Shown piece by piece: positions 56,297-64,000 of a stretch of DNA of 64,000 bases. The position numbers were made by a program, and so were the translations under genes. The DNA is from Giesbergeria sp. GTDB taxonomy: Bacteria; Pseudomonadota; Gammaproteobacteria; Burkholderiales; Burkholderiaceae_C. The notes under the pieces were generated by a model. That model was not told the DNA's origin and did not search any database. It saw only the letters and a list, made by a program, of their open reading frames with translations. Numbering within the stretch: position 1 is the first letter of the stretch; each line of letters starts with the position of its first letter. Location of the stretch: positions 1 to 64,000 of the forward strand of contig JAKLLE010000003.1 of NCBI GenBank assembly GCA_023150295.1. The letters are read 5' to 3'.

Positions 56297-59062
56297 TTAC
56301 TCCAACAAGTACCTCAGCACATAAGGCAGGATGCCGCCCGCGCGGTAGTAATCCACCTCGATGGGCGTGTCGATGCGCAGCAACAGCGTGGTCTCCAGGC
56401 GCGTACCGTCACTGCGGTGCACCACGAGCCGCGCCGCGCTGCGCGGGGTGAGCGCGGGGTCGGGCAGGATGTCGATGCGCTCCTGCCCCGTCAGGCCCAG
56501 CGCTTCCCAGGATTCGCCCGCCTTGAACTGCAGCGGCAGCACGCCCATGCCCACCAGGTTGCTGCGGTGGATGCGCTCGAAGCTGCGCGCCACCACCGCG
56601 CGGATACCCAGCAACTGCGTGCCCTTGGCAGCCCAGTCGCGACTCGACCCGGTGCCGTACTCTTCGCCCGCAAACACCACCGTGGGCACGCCTTCGGCCT
56701 GGTAGCGCTGGGCGGCGTCGAAGATGGACAGCTTGTCGCCCGAGGGCTGGTGCAGCGTCCAACCGCCCTCCTCGCGCGAGCCATCGGCCTGCGGCGCCAG
56801 CATGAGGTTCTTGATGCGCACATTGGCAAAGGTGCCGCGCACCATGACTTCGTGGTTGCCCCGGCGCGCGCCGTAGCTGTTGAAGTCGGCCTTTTGCACG
56901 CCATGCTGCAGCAACCACTGGCCTGCGGGGGAGCTTTCCTTGATGGAGCCTGCGGGCGAGATGTGGTCGGTGGTGATGGAATCGCCAAACAAGGCCATGG
57001 TCCGTGCACCCTGCACAGCCACAGGATTTGAATGATTTTGGCCTTTAGCGCCCGCCGGATATGCGCCATCAGCTATTGATTTGATAGCAAAATCAGCAAA
57101 GAAAGGGGGCTCTGCAATGTAGGTGCTCTGCGGCCAGGTGTAGGCCGTGCCGCCCACGCCCTTGATTTTTTGCCACAGCTTGCCGGGATCGGTGGCCACC
57201 TTGGCGTAGTTCTCGCGGAAGGCCTTGCCCTTCATGGCGAACTTCAGGAGCTGGTGGATTTCCTCGCTGGTAGGCCAGATGTCGCCCAGATACACGTCGC
57301 GCCCACCCTTGCCCTGGCCCACGGGTTCGGTCATCAGGTCCTTGAGCACGGTGCCCGCAATCGCATAGGCCACCACCAGCGGCGGGCTGGCCAGGAAGTT
57401 GGCCTTGAGGTTGGGGTGGATGCGCGCCTCGAAGTTGCGGTTGCCCGAGAGCACCGCCGCGCACACCAGGTCGTTCTGCGTGATGGCCGCGTTGAGTTCG
57501 GGCGTCAGGTCGCCTGCGTTGCCGATGCAGGTGGTGCAGCCATAGCCCGCCAGCGCAAAGCCCAGCTTTTCCAGGTACGGCAGCAGGCCGGTTTCGCGGA
57601 GGTATTCGGTCACGATGCGCGAGCCGGGCGCGAGCGAGGTCTTGATGTGCGGCGCGACCCGCAACCCTGCCTGCACGGCTTTTTTGGCCAGCAGGCCTGC
57701 GGCCAGCAGCACGCTGGGGTTGCTGGTGTTGGTGCAGCTGGTGATGGCGGCAATCAGCACGTCGCCGTTGCCCACTGTCAACTCGGTGGAACGCAAGGGG
57801 TAGCGCGTGTGCAACACCTGCGCCGGGCGGTTGAAGCCGTTCTGCGCATTGGGCTTGCTGAACAGGTCAGCAAACTGGTGGCTGACCTGGCCCAGCTCGA
57901 TGCGGTCCTGCGGGCGCTTGGGGCCCGCCAGGCTGGGGGTGACTTGCCCCAAGTCCAGCCGCACCACCTGCGAATAGTCCACCTCGCCCGCCAGCGGCAC
58001 ACCGAACAGGCCTTGGGTCTTGAAATAGGCCTCGAAGGCTTCGATCTCGGCCTTGGTGCGGCCCGTACCTTTGAAGTACTCGATGGTCTTTTCATCGACC
58101 GGGAAGAAACCCATGGTGGCGCCATATTCGGGCGCCATGTTGCCGATGGTGGCACGGTCGGGCAGCGCCAAGGTGCGTGTGCCCTCACCAAAAAATTCCA
58201 CGAACTTGCCCACCACCTTGTGCTGGCGCAGGATTTCGGTCACCGTGAGTACCAGGTCGGTGGCCGTGACGCCCTCGCGCAGTTGGCCCGTCAGTTCAAA
58301 ACCCACCACGTCGGGCGTGAGGAAGTAGACCGGCTGGCCCAACATGGCGGCCTCGGCCTCGATGCCGCCCACGCCCCAACCCACCACGCCAATGCCGTTG
58401 ATCATGGTGGTGTGGCTGTCGGTGCCCACCAGGGTGTCGGGGTAGTAGATGCCGTCCTTGGTCTTGTGCACACCGCGCGCCAGGTATTCAAGGTTGACCT
58501 GGTGCACGATGCCAAAGCCCGGTGGCACCACGCCAAAGGTCTTAAAGGCCTGCATGCCCCATTTCATGAATTCGTAGCGCTCGCGGTTGCGCTGGAATTC
58601 GAGCTTCATGTTCAGGTCCAGCGCCTTCTTGCTGCCGTAGTGGTCCACCATGATGGAGTGGTCCACCACCAGATCCACGGGCACCAGGGGCTCGATCTTC
58701 TTCGGGTTCTTGCCCAGGCGCTGGGCGGCACTGCGCATGGCGGCCAGGTCGGCCAGCAGGGGCACGCCGGTAAAGTCCTGCAGCACCACGCGCGAAACGA
58801 CGAAGGGGATCTCGTCCTGCCGCTGCGCCTGGGGCTGCCACTGGGCCAGTTGCTCGATGTGCGCCGGTGTGACCTTTTTGCCGTCGCAATGGCGCAGCAC
58901 GGCCTCCAGCACGATGCGCAGCGACACCGGCAGGCGCCGTATGTTGGGATATTGCCTGGCCAATGCAGGCAGGGAATACAACTGCCCTTTTTTCCCCGAT
59001 GCGGTGGTGAATGCCCGCAGGGTATGGGCCATGGGGTGTGCAGTTGCCTTGCGTGTGGCCAT
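56297..59062 (-). CDS. acnA: Aconitate hydratase A with repeat-encoded insert
   Basis: A 921-residue AcnA interconverting citrate and isocitrate. The 4Fe-4S ligands are Cys443 ([11 protein letters not shown]) and Cys509/Cys512 ([12 protein letters not shown]). The swivel domain with [18 protein letters not shown] is C-terminal. Residues about 656-678, in the linker between the core and the swivel domain, are encoded by a copy of the interspersed repeat ([18 protein letters not shown]) where other AcnA proteins have a short variable loop before GARxLALxGDS. The catalytic residues are intact, so the insert is presumably tolerated. Confidence 0.97.
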   Translation of the reverse strand: MATRKATAHPMAHTLRAFTTASGKKGQLYSLPALARQYPNIRRLPVSLRIVLEAVLRHCDGKKVTPAHIEQLAQWQPQAQRQDEIPFVVSRVVLQDFTGVPLLADLAAMRSAAQRLGKNPKKIEPLVPVDLVVDHSIMVDHYGSKKALDLNMKLEFQRNRERYEFMKWGMQAFKTFGVVPPGFGIVHQVNLEYLARGVHKTKDGIYYPDTLVGTDSHTTMINGIGVVGWGVGGIEAEAAMLGQPVYFLTPDVVGFELTGQLREGVTATDLVLTVTEILRQHKVVGKFVEFFGEGTRTLALPDRATIGNMAPEYGATMGFFPVDEKTIEYFKGTGRTKAEIEAFEAYFKTQGLFGVPLAGEVDYSQVVRLDLGQVTPSLAGPKRPQDRIELGQVSHQFADLFSKPNAQNGFNRPAQVLHTRYPLRSTELTVGNGDVLIAAITSCTNTSNPSVLLAAGLLAKKAVQAGLRVAPHIKTSLAPGSRIVTEYLRETGLLPYLEKLGFALAGYGCTTCIGNAGDLTPELNAAITQNDLVCAAVLSGNRNFEARIHPNLKANFLASPPLVVAYAIAGTVLKDLMTEPVGQGKGGRDVYLGDIWPTSEEIHQLLKFAMKGKAFRENYAKVATDPGKLWQKIKGVGGTAYTWPQSTYIAEPPFFADFAIKSIADGAYPAGAKGQNHSNPVAVQGARTMALFGDSITTDHISPAGSIKESSPAGQWLLQHGVQKADFNSYGARRGNHEVMVRGTFANVRIKNLMLAPQADGSREEGGWTLHQPSGDKLSIFDAAQRYQAEGVPTVVFAGEEYGTGSSRDWAAKGTQLLGIRAVVARSFERIHRSNLVGMGVLPLQFKAGESWEALGLTGQERIDILPDPALTPRSAARLVVHRSDGTRLETTLLLRIDTPIEVDYYRAGGILPYVLRYLLE
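57030..57095 (-). repeat. Interspersed repeat inside acnA
   Basis: Hairpin 1 is GCTATCAAATCAATAGC, followed by TGATGGCGCATATCCGGCGG, GCGCTAAAGGCCAAAATCATT. It is a near-complete copy in sense orientation, in the same reading frame as the copies in era and fabD. Confidence 0.85.
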
Positions 59063-59225
59063 TTGGTGTGCCTCCAGTCGTGGGTATGGCCTGCTATTGG
59101 GTCACGAATGGCCAAAACTTGCAATGGCCCGCCTGAAAGCGGGGGTTCTGGCGCCAGATCAAAGGCCACCGGGGCCGGAATATCACCTTCCCAAAAGACC
59201 TGTGGGCATTTTCAGCCGCCCAACA

Positions 59226-59249
59226 AAAAGCCCGCCAAAGCGGGCTTTT
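59226..59249 (-). terminator. Terminator of the H-NS-like gene
   Basis: AAAAGCCCGC pairs perfectly with GCGGGCTTTT around CAAA; on the minus strand it is followed by TGTTG. It separates the hns-like gene from acnA and may work in both directions. Confidence 0.85.
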
Positions 59250-59273
59250 GGGGGATGGAACTGCAAATACCGC

Positions 59274-59561
59274 TCAAATGGCGTATTGGGAGCGGTCCTG
59301 GCCTTGAATCCACTTGGGCGGCTTGCCGCGGCCCGTCCAGGTTTGGCCCGTGGCGGGATCGCGGTATTTGGGGGCCACCTTGGTGCCTGCCACGGCGCTG
59401 CGGCCGCGTGCGGGGGGAAACACATCCTGCGGGGTCAACTCAAATTCGGCCACCAGTGCGTGAATTTTGGCAATGGCGCCAGAAATGGCGTCCTGGCGGG
59501 CGGCCTTGATGCGCTGCTCCAGCGCTTCGCGCTCTTGAATGAGTTTCTTGTAATCTTCCAT
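59274..59561 (-). CDS. H-NS family nucleoid-associated protein
   Basis: A 95-residue protein with an N-terminal coiled-coil oligomerisation helix (YKKLIQEREALEQRIKAARQ, residues 4-23) and the C-terminal DNA-binding motif YRDPATGQTWTGRGKPPKW. It binds and silences AT-rich DNA. Its own promoter and terminator flank it, so it is monocistronic. Confidence 0.94.
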   Translation of the reverse strand: MEDYKKLIQEREALEQRIKAARQDAISGAIAKIHALVAEFELTPQDVFPPARGRSAVAGTKVAPKYRDPATGQTWTGRGKPPKWIQGQDRSQYAI

Positions 59562-59594
59562 GGCGGTGTGGATGTTGAAGTGGACGACGGGCGA

Positions 59595-59625
59595 ATTATA
59601 TCCACAGATTAATATTCTTTACCAA
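59595..59625 (-). promoter_or_regulatory. Promoter region of the H-NS-like gene
   Basis: A perfect -10 TATAAT (59600-59595) in an AT-rich island; upstream TTGGTA (59625-59620) is a possible but over-spaced -35 (19 bases). It is about 35 bases before the start codon. Confidence 0.45.
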
Positions 59626-59708
59626 ACGCGCTGGCCTTGAGCGATCGGCCACCCCGACTTTCGCTGGGATTATTCCGATTATGGGGACCGATAAACCCTG
59701 TAGCCCGT

Positions 59709-60998
59709 TCAGTTTTCGCGGGTGGCCAGCACCTTGTCGATGCGTTTGCCGTCCAGATCGACCACTTCGAATATCCACCCCACACTGGCAATACGCTCGC
59801 CCACGCTGGGCAGGTGGCCCGATTCAGCCAGCAACAAACCCGCCAGGGTGTTGTAGCGCCCCTTTTCCTCTTCCGGCAATTCGCGGATGTCCAGGCGCAC
59901 CTTCAGCTCCGACACGGGCACCAGCCCATCCAGCAGCCAGCTTCCGTCGTCACGCTGCACCGCCCAGGCGTCCAGCGGCGTGCCGGGCTGCAACTCGCCG
60001 GTAATGGCTTCGAGCAGGTCGCGCGGGGTCATCAGGCCCTGCACCACGCCGTACTCATCGACCACGAACACCATGCGCCCCGCGCGCTCACGGAATTGCT
60101 CCAACAGCTCCATGCCGCTGAGGGTTTCGGGCAAAAAAGCGGCCGCCTGGGCATGGGCACCGACGGGCAGCGGCTCCTGCGGCCCCAGCTCCAGCAGGCG
60201 CGCCACGCTGATGACGCCCACCACCTCGTCCAGCGACCCCCGGCACACCGGGTACCAGGAATGCGCGCCGGTGCTGCTGCCCGCGCTGGCCTGCTGCAGC
60301 GCCTGCGCCACCGAGCACGCGGCGTCCAGCCAGTGCACGTCGCTGCGCGGCACCATCAGGGACGTCAAGGGCCGGTCGTCCAGGCGAAAGACGTTCTGCA
60401 CCATCTGGTGCTCGTGCTGCTCGATCACCCCGGCCTCGCGGCCTTCTTCCAGGCTGGCGGCGATTTCTTCCTCGGTCACGGCCCGCGCGGCCTCGTTGTC
60501 CACACGCAGCACCGCCAGCACCCCCTGGGTGGACAGCGACAGCAGCCGCACAAAGGGCTTGGCCACACGCGCCACCCAGACCATGGGACGGGACGCAAAG
60601 CGCGAAACGGCTTCCGGATACAACTGCCCTATGCGCTTGGGCACCAGCTCGCCGAACACAATGGTGATGAAGGTGATCACCGTGACCACCAACGCCGTGG
60701 CCGTAATGCTGGCAGGCCGCTCGGGCATGCCCAGGCTGTGCAGCCACACGGTCAGGTCGTCGCTGAACGCGGCTTCGCCAATGATGCCGTTGAGCATGCC
60801 GATGGAGGTGATGCCCACCTGCACCGAGGACAGGAACTGGGTGGGATTCTCCAGCAGCTTGAGCGCCGCCTGAGCGCCCTTGTCCCCCCCCTGGGCCATG
60901 GCAGAGAGCCGGGCCTTGCGGCTGGAGGCCAGTGCCAGCTCCGACATGGCGAACACCCCGTTGAGCAAGGTCAGCAGCGCAATCAGCAGAAAATCCAT
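59709..60998 (-). CDS. CorC/HlyC-type membrane protein with CBS domains
   Basis: A 429-residue protein with a DUF21 membrane domain (about 1-180; four helices, VQVGITSIGMLNGIIGE, VFGELVPKR), a CBS pair (about 205-325; VPRSDVHWL, FVVDEYGVVQGLMTPRDLLEAI) and a C-terminal CorC_HlyC domain (about 345-425; LDGLVPVSELKVRL). Relatives include magnesium or cobalt efflux proteins and the YfjD/PaeA family. The function is inferred from the family. It starts 25 bases from apaH, divergently. Confidence 0.92.
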   Translation of the reverse strand: MDFLLIALLTLLNGVFAMSELALASSRKARLSAMAQGGDKGAQAALKLLENPTQFLSSVQVGITSIGMLNGIIGEAAFSDDLTVWLHSLGMPERPASITATALVVTVITFITIVFGELVPKRIGQLYPEAVSRFASRPMVWVARVAKPFVRLLSLSTQGVLAVLRVDNEAARAVTEEEIAASLEEGREAGVIEQHEHQMVQNVFRLDDRPLTSLMVPRSDVHWLDAACSVAQALQQASAGSSTGAHSWYPVCRGSLDEVVGVISVARLLELGPQEPLPVGAHAQAAAFLPETLSGMELLEQFRERAGRMVFVVDEYGVVQGLMTPRDLLEAITGELQPGTPLDAWAVQRDDGSWLLDGLVPVSELKVRLDIRELPEEEKGRYNTLAGLLLAESGHLPSVGERIASVGWIFEVVDLDGKRIDKVLATREN

Positions 60999-61022
60999 AC
61001 TTCAGACGTTACAAAAAACACC

Positions 61023-61865
61023 ATGGCACTTTACTGTATTGGCGATGTGCAGGGCTGCGATGCCTCGCTGCAGCACCTGTTGGACAACATCGGCTTCTCG
61101 CCCAGCCGCGACACGGTGTACCTGCTGGGCGACCTGGTGAACCGAGGCCCCGACTCTGCCGCCGTGCTGCGCCGCTGCATGCAGCACGAAGGTGCGCTGC
61201 GCTGCCTGCTGGGCAACCACGACCTGCACCTGCTGGCCGTGGCGCACGGCGTGCGCAAGCCCTCGCGGCGCGACACGCTGGACGGCATCCTGCACGCCAG
61301 TGACCGCGACACCCTGCTGCACTGGCTGCGCCAACAGCCCCTGGCCTGCGAACACCGGCATGCGGACGAACGCCTGCTGATGCTGCACGCAGGCGCCCTG
61401 CCCGCCTGGAGCCCCGAGGACGTGCTGCGCCTGGCAGGCGAAGTGCAGGCCGTGCTGCGCAGCGAGGACTTGCCCGGCTTCTTGCACCAGATGTACGGCA
61501 ACCAGCCCGACCGCTGGGACGAGCGCCTGGACGGCGCGGATCGCCTGCGTGTGGTGGTCAATGCGCTGACCCGGCTGCGCTTTTGCTCGCCCCAGGGCGT
61601 GATGGACTTTGAAAGCACCGAAGCCGCCAGCCAGGCGCCGCAAGGCCTGCTGCCCTGGTTCGACGTGCCGGGCCGCCGCACTGCGGGCGCCTTGCTCGCC
61701 GTGGGGCACTGGTCCACGCTGGGCTTGCTCCAGCGGCCAGACCTGTTGGCGCTGGACACCGGTTGCGTGTGGGGCGGACAGCTCAGCGCCGTGCGCTTTG
61801 GCGCCACCCTGGCGCAGCGGGAGGTGCTGCAGGTGGCGTGCCCGCAAGCGCAACAGCCCGGCTGA
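61023..61865 (+). CDS. apaH: Symmetrical bis(5'-nucleosyl)-tetraphosphatase
   Basis: A 280-residue calcineurin-like phosphoesterase splitting Ap4A to two ADP. The metal motifs are IGDVQGC (residues 6-12), LGDLVNRGPDS and GNHDLH; HAGALPAWS and GHWSTLG follow. The start at 61023 is the first in-frame ATG of the conserved MALYCIGDVQG. The stop lies at the edge of an interspersed repeat. Confidence 0.97.
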   Translation: MALYCIGDVQGCDASLQHLLDNIGFSPSRDTVYLLGDLVNRGPDSAAVLRRCMQHEGALRCLLGNHDLHLLAVAHGVRKPSRRDTLDGILHASDRDTLLHWLRQQPLACEHRHADERLLMLHAGALPAWSPEDVLRLAGEVQAVLRSEDLPGFLHQMYGNQPDRWDERLDGADRLRVVVNALTRLRFCSPQGVMDFESTEAASQAPQGLLPWFDVPGRRTAGALLAVGHWSTLGLLQRPDLLALDTGCVWGGQLSAVRFGATLAQREVLQVACPQAQQPG

Positions 61866-61921
61866 TTTTGCTATAATTTTTATAGCTGCCAGCGCTTGTT
61901 GGCATTGCCTTGATGGCTTAT
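61865..61921 (+). repeat. Interspersed repeat after apaH
   Basis: Hairpin 1 is GCTATAATTTTTATAGC, followed by TGCCAGCGCTTGTTGGCATT. The right part decays. It begins at the last base of the apaH stop codon and could act as a transcription end. Confidence 0.8.
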
Positions 61922-61971
61922 TTTATACACACCGATGGAGCAGACCCCAGTCCACCGCCCTCAGGCTGGGA

Positions 61972-63414
61972 TCAAGCCACAGGATCCTGTGCCTTGAACA
62001 GGGCCGCCACCTTGCGCTTGGGCTTGATGTTGGGCGACACACGCCCTGTGGACGGGCGCTCGGCAGCCTCCCACGAAGGCTTGGGTGCATCGGCCGGGGT
62101 TTCGTAGGGCTGGTCGAAGAACGGGTCACGCGGCGCAGTCGGCGCATGGCGCGAGGGGCTGCGCGGCGCGCGGGCTGGGCGCTCGCTGCGGGCATCGCCC
62201 TGGCCTGGCTCGGCACCCTCGGCGTCGCGCCAATGGCGGCGCCCGTCGTTGATGCGGCCGCGCGGGCGGTCTTCGTCGTACTCCAGCGCCTCGATCTCGA
62301 TCTTCTTCTTCAGGAGCTTTTCGATGTCGGCCACCAGGCGTGCATCGCTGCCCGAGACCAGCGTCACCGCCAACCCCGAGGCCCCGGCGCGACCGGTGCG
62401 GCCAATGCGGTGCACGTAGTCTTCGGCGTTGAAGGGCACGTCGAAGTTGAACACTGCGGGCACGTCCTTGATGTCCAGGCCGCGCGCGGCCACGTCGGTG
62501 CACACCAGCAGATCGACCGCGCCCTGCTTGAAGGCGTCCAGCGCCTTGAGGCGCTCGTCCTGGCTCTTGTCGCCGTGCAGCGCGGTGGTCTTGAGGCCTT
62601 CGCGCTCCAGGCTGCGGGCCAGGCGTGCGCAGCCCAGCTTGCTGTTGACGAAGATGAAAGCCTGCTTGATGCCCCGGGACTTGAGCACCTGGTGGATGGC
62701 GCGGCGCTTGTCATCGTCGCTGGCGCTGTAGAAATGCTGCTCGACGGTGGAAGCCGTTTCGTTGGGCCGCGCCACCTCGATGGTGATGGGATCCTGCAGG
62801 TAGCTGCCAGCCAGGCGCTTGATCTCGGGCGAGAAGGTGGCACTGAACAGCAGCGTGGTGCGCTGCTTGGGCAGGTAGCTCAGGATGCGCTGCAGGTCGG
62901 GCAGGAAGCCGATGTCCAGCATGCGGTCGGCCTCGTCGAGCACCACGTACTCCACCTGGTTGAGTACGGCGTTCTTGGCCTCGATGTGATCCAGCAGGCG
63001 GCCCGGCGTGGCCACCAGCACCTCGACGCCTTTTTTCAGCTCCAGCGTCTGGGGCTTCATGTCCATGCCGCCAAACACCACGGTGCTGCGCAGCTTGGTG
63101 TACTTGGCATACAGGGCGACCTGCTGGGCGACCTGGTCGGCCAGCTCGCGTGTGGGCAGCAGCACCAGGGCGCGCACCGGATGGCGCGCGGGCGAGGTGG
63201 AGCTGTTTTCGTGCTTGAGCAGGCGCTGCAGCAGCGGCAGCGAAAACGCCGCCGTCTTGCCGGTGCCGGTCTGGGCTGCGCCCATCACGTCCTTGCCGGT
63301 CAGCACGACGGGAATGGCCTGCGCCTGGATGGGCGTCATGGACTCGTAGCCCATTTCGGCCACGGCGCGCGCCAGCGGCTCGGCCAGCGATAGATTGGAA
63401 AAGGAGCTTGTCAT
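61972..63414 (-). CDS. rhlE: DEAD-box RNA helicase (RhlE)
   Basis: A 480-residue helicase with the Q motif (FSNLSLAEPLARAVAEMGY, then TPIQAQAIP), AQTGTGKT (47-54), PTRELADQV, VLDEADRMLD, SATF and HRIGRTGRAG. The C-terminal 100 residues are an Arg/Pro/Asp-rich disordered tail typical of RhlE. It remodels structured RNA in cold response and ribosome assembly. The start at 63414 gives family length; the upstream frame to 63492 is not conserved. Confidence 0.96.
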   Translation of the reverse strand: MTSSFSNLSLAEPLARAVAEMGYESMTPIQAQAIPVVLTGKDVMGAAQTGTGKTAAFSLPLLQRLLKHENSSTSPARHPVRALVLLPTRELADQVAQQVALYAKYTKLRSTVVFGGMDMKPQTLELKKGVEVLVATPGRLLDHIEAKNAVLNQVEYVVLDEADRMLDIGFLPDLQRILSYLPKQRTTLLFSATFSPEIKRLAGSYLQDPITIEVARPNETASTVEQHFYSASDDDKRRAIHQVLKSRGIKQAFIFVNSKLGCARLARSLEREGLKTTALHGDKSQDERLKALDAFKQGAVDLLVCTDVAARGLDIKDVPAVFNFDVPFNAEDYVHRIGRTGRAGASGLAVTLVSGSDARLVADIEKLLKKKIEIEALEYDEDRPRGRINDGRRHWRDAEGAEPGQGDARSERPARAPRSPSRHAPTAPRDPFFDQPYETPADAPKPSWEAAERPSTGRVSPNIKPKRKVAALFKAQDPVA

Positions 63415-63497
63415 TGAACCCGGTATTGTCGCACTGCAGGCCGCACCCGGCACAAGGCACCCCTCACGGCGGCTGGGAGACTCTTGCCCCACGCACC

Positions 63498-63555
63498 GTT
63501 TGCTATGATTTTTATAGCTTATGGCGCTTCATAAACGGGCGTTGCAGGACTATTT
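63498..63555 (+). repeat. Interspersed repeat upstream of rhlE
   Basis: Hairpin 1 is GCTATGATTTTTATAGC, then GGCGCTTCATAAACGGGCGT, GCAGGACTATTT. It fills most of the gap between the cNMP-binding gene and the rhlE leader. Confidence 0.75.
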
Positions 63556-64000
63556 CACTCCAGCACTGCCCGCAGTTGTCGCGTGGTGGCGGACAAGCGG
63601 CGCGTGCCGATCTGGGCCAGGTTGTTCATCACGGTGAGGGCGGCCTGCGGGTGCTGCTGGGCCCAGGCGTCGAAATCGGCACGGGCCAAACGCACCAGGC
63701 GCGCCTTGCCATGCTCGGTGCCCGCGCAGGCGGTGCGTGGCGCGCCGCTGAGGAAGGCCATCTCCCCGAACGCCATCCCCGGCCCCACCGTGGCCAGGCG
63801 CAGGCCGCTGCTTGCGGGCCAGTGGGTCACCAAGGTGATGTGGCCCGACTGCACGACCAGCAGGTCGCGGTCGGTATCGCCCGCCGCAAACACAATGCCG
63901 TGCGCTGGCGCCCCCTGCGGGCGCAGCAGCCCTTCGAGCGCCTGGCGCGCCTGGGTCGGCAGGCCTTCCCCGATTTCTCCGAGCGGATCGCTGTCGGAAT
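63555..64000 (-). CDS. Cyclic-nucleotide-binding domain protein, cut by the window end
   Basis: At least 148 residues, open to the right edge with no start in the window. The visible part is a CAP-type cNMP-binding domain: IVFAAGDTDRDLLVVQSG and GPGMAFGEMAFLSGAPRTA are the signature strands and phosphate-binding cassette. No helix-turn-helix follows; the protein ends after a helix (TTRQLRAVLE). This suits the C-terminal domain of a larger protein, such as a SulP-type transporter or a glutaminase fusion; which one cannot be told here. Confidence 0.7.
   Translation of the reverse strand, partial: SDSDPLGEIGEGLPTQARQALEGLLRPQGAPAHGIVFAAGDTDRDLLVVQSGHITLVTHWPASSGLRLATVGPGMAFGEMAFLSGAPRTACAGTEHGKARLVRLARADFDAWAQQHPQAALTVMNNLAQIGTRRLSATTRQLRAVLE

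Noticed and set aside
59637-61022. Long in-frame extension upstream of apaH.
   Set aside because: It is the shadow of the CorC-like gene on the other strand; ApaH begins at its conserved MALYCIGDVQG.

Overview
The window is high-G+C bacterial chromosome and reads as a member of the Burkholderiales, most likely the family Comamonadaceae. The evidence is the betaproteobacterial gene order (asd-fimV-truA-trpFBA-accD; yceD-rpmF-plsX-fabHDG-acpP-fabF-rpoE-rseA-degP-lepA-lepB-rnc-era-recO-pdxJ-acpS-nagZ), dense ATGA-type overlaps, and a short interspersed repeat. No rRNA, tRNA, CRISPR array, IS transposase or prophage was seen. The genus cannot be fixed from the sequence alone.

Layout. 1-1211: a degenerate stretch and a GNAT-toxin/DUF1778-antitoxin module. 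1421-10382: a possible leader-peptide attenuator, then asd, fimV, truA, trpFBA and accD. 10484-11724: YggT and a LON-domain protein, divergent. 11747-21391: a tightly overlapping polysaccharide cluster (nucleotide-sugar dehydratase, flippase, acyltransferase, two glycosyltransferases, methyltransferase, UDP-glucose dehydrogenase, aminotransferase, phosphoglycosyl transferase), with no polymerase, ligase or outer-membrane exporter in the window. 21456-24656: lysS, a REC-GGDEF diguanylate cyclase and an MscS-type channel. 24676-43219 (minus strand): yceD-rpmF-plsX-fab genes, then rpoE-rseA-degP, then lepA-lepB-rnc-era-recO-pdxJ-acpS-nagZ, with terminators between blocks. 43245-47592: maf, an RsmI-like methylase, a ZIP metal transporter, an SDR protein and a Phd/VapC toxin-antitoxin pair. 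47685-51394: a YghU-type GST, a lone low-G+C SIR2 gene (defence candidate) and azlCD. 51671-64000: polA, a small secreted protein, a serine hydrolase, acnA, an H-NS-like protein, a CorC-like membrane protein, apaH, rhlE and a truncated cyclic-nucleotide-binding gene.

How the genes work together. The fab block and acpS carry out fatty-acid synthesis from malonyl-ACP, and plsX feeds phospholipid synthesis. AccD supplies part of acetyl-CoA carboxylase. rpoE-rseA-degP is a complete envelope-stress circuit. The polysaccharide cluster could build an amino-sugar-initiated, uronic-acid-containing glycan.

The most unusual feature is a family of about 14 copies of a roughly 50-60 bp two-hairpin repeat. 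Most copies lie between genes. Four lie in-frame, in the same reading frame, inside trpF, era, fabD and acnA, and encode a recognisably related peptide. Others supply the AcpS tail, the FabH stop codon and the start codon of the ZIP transporter.
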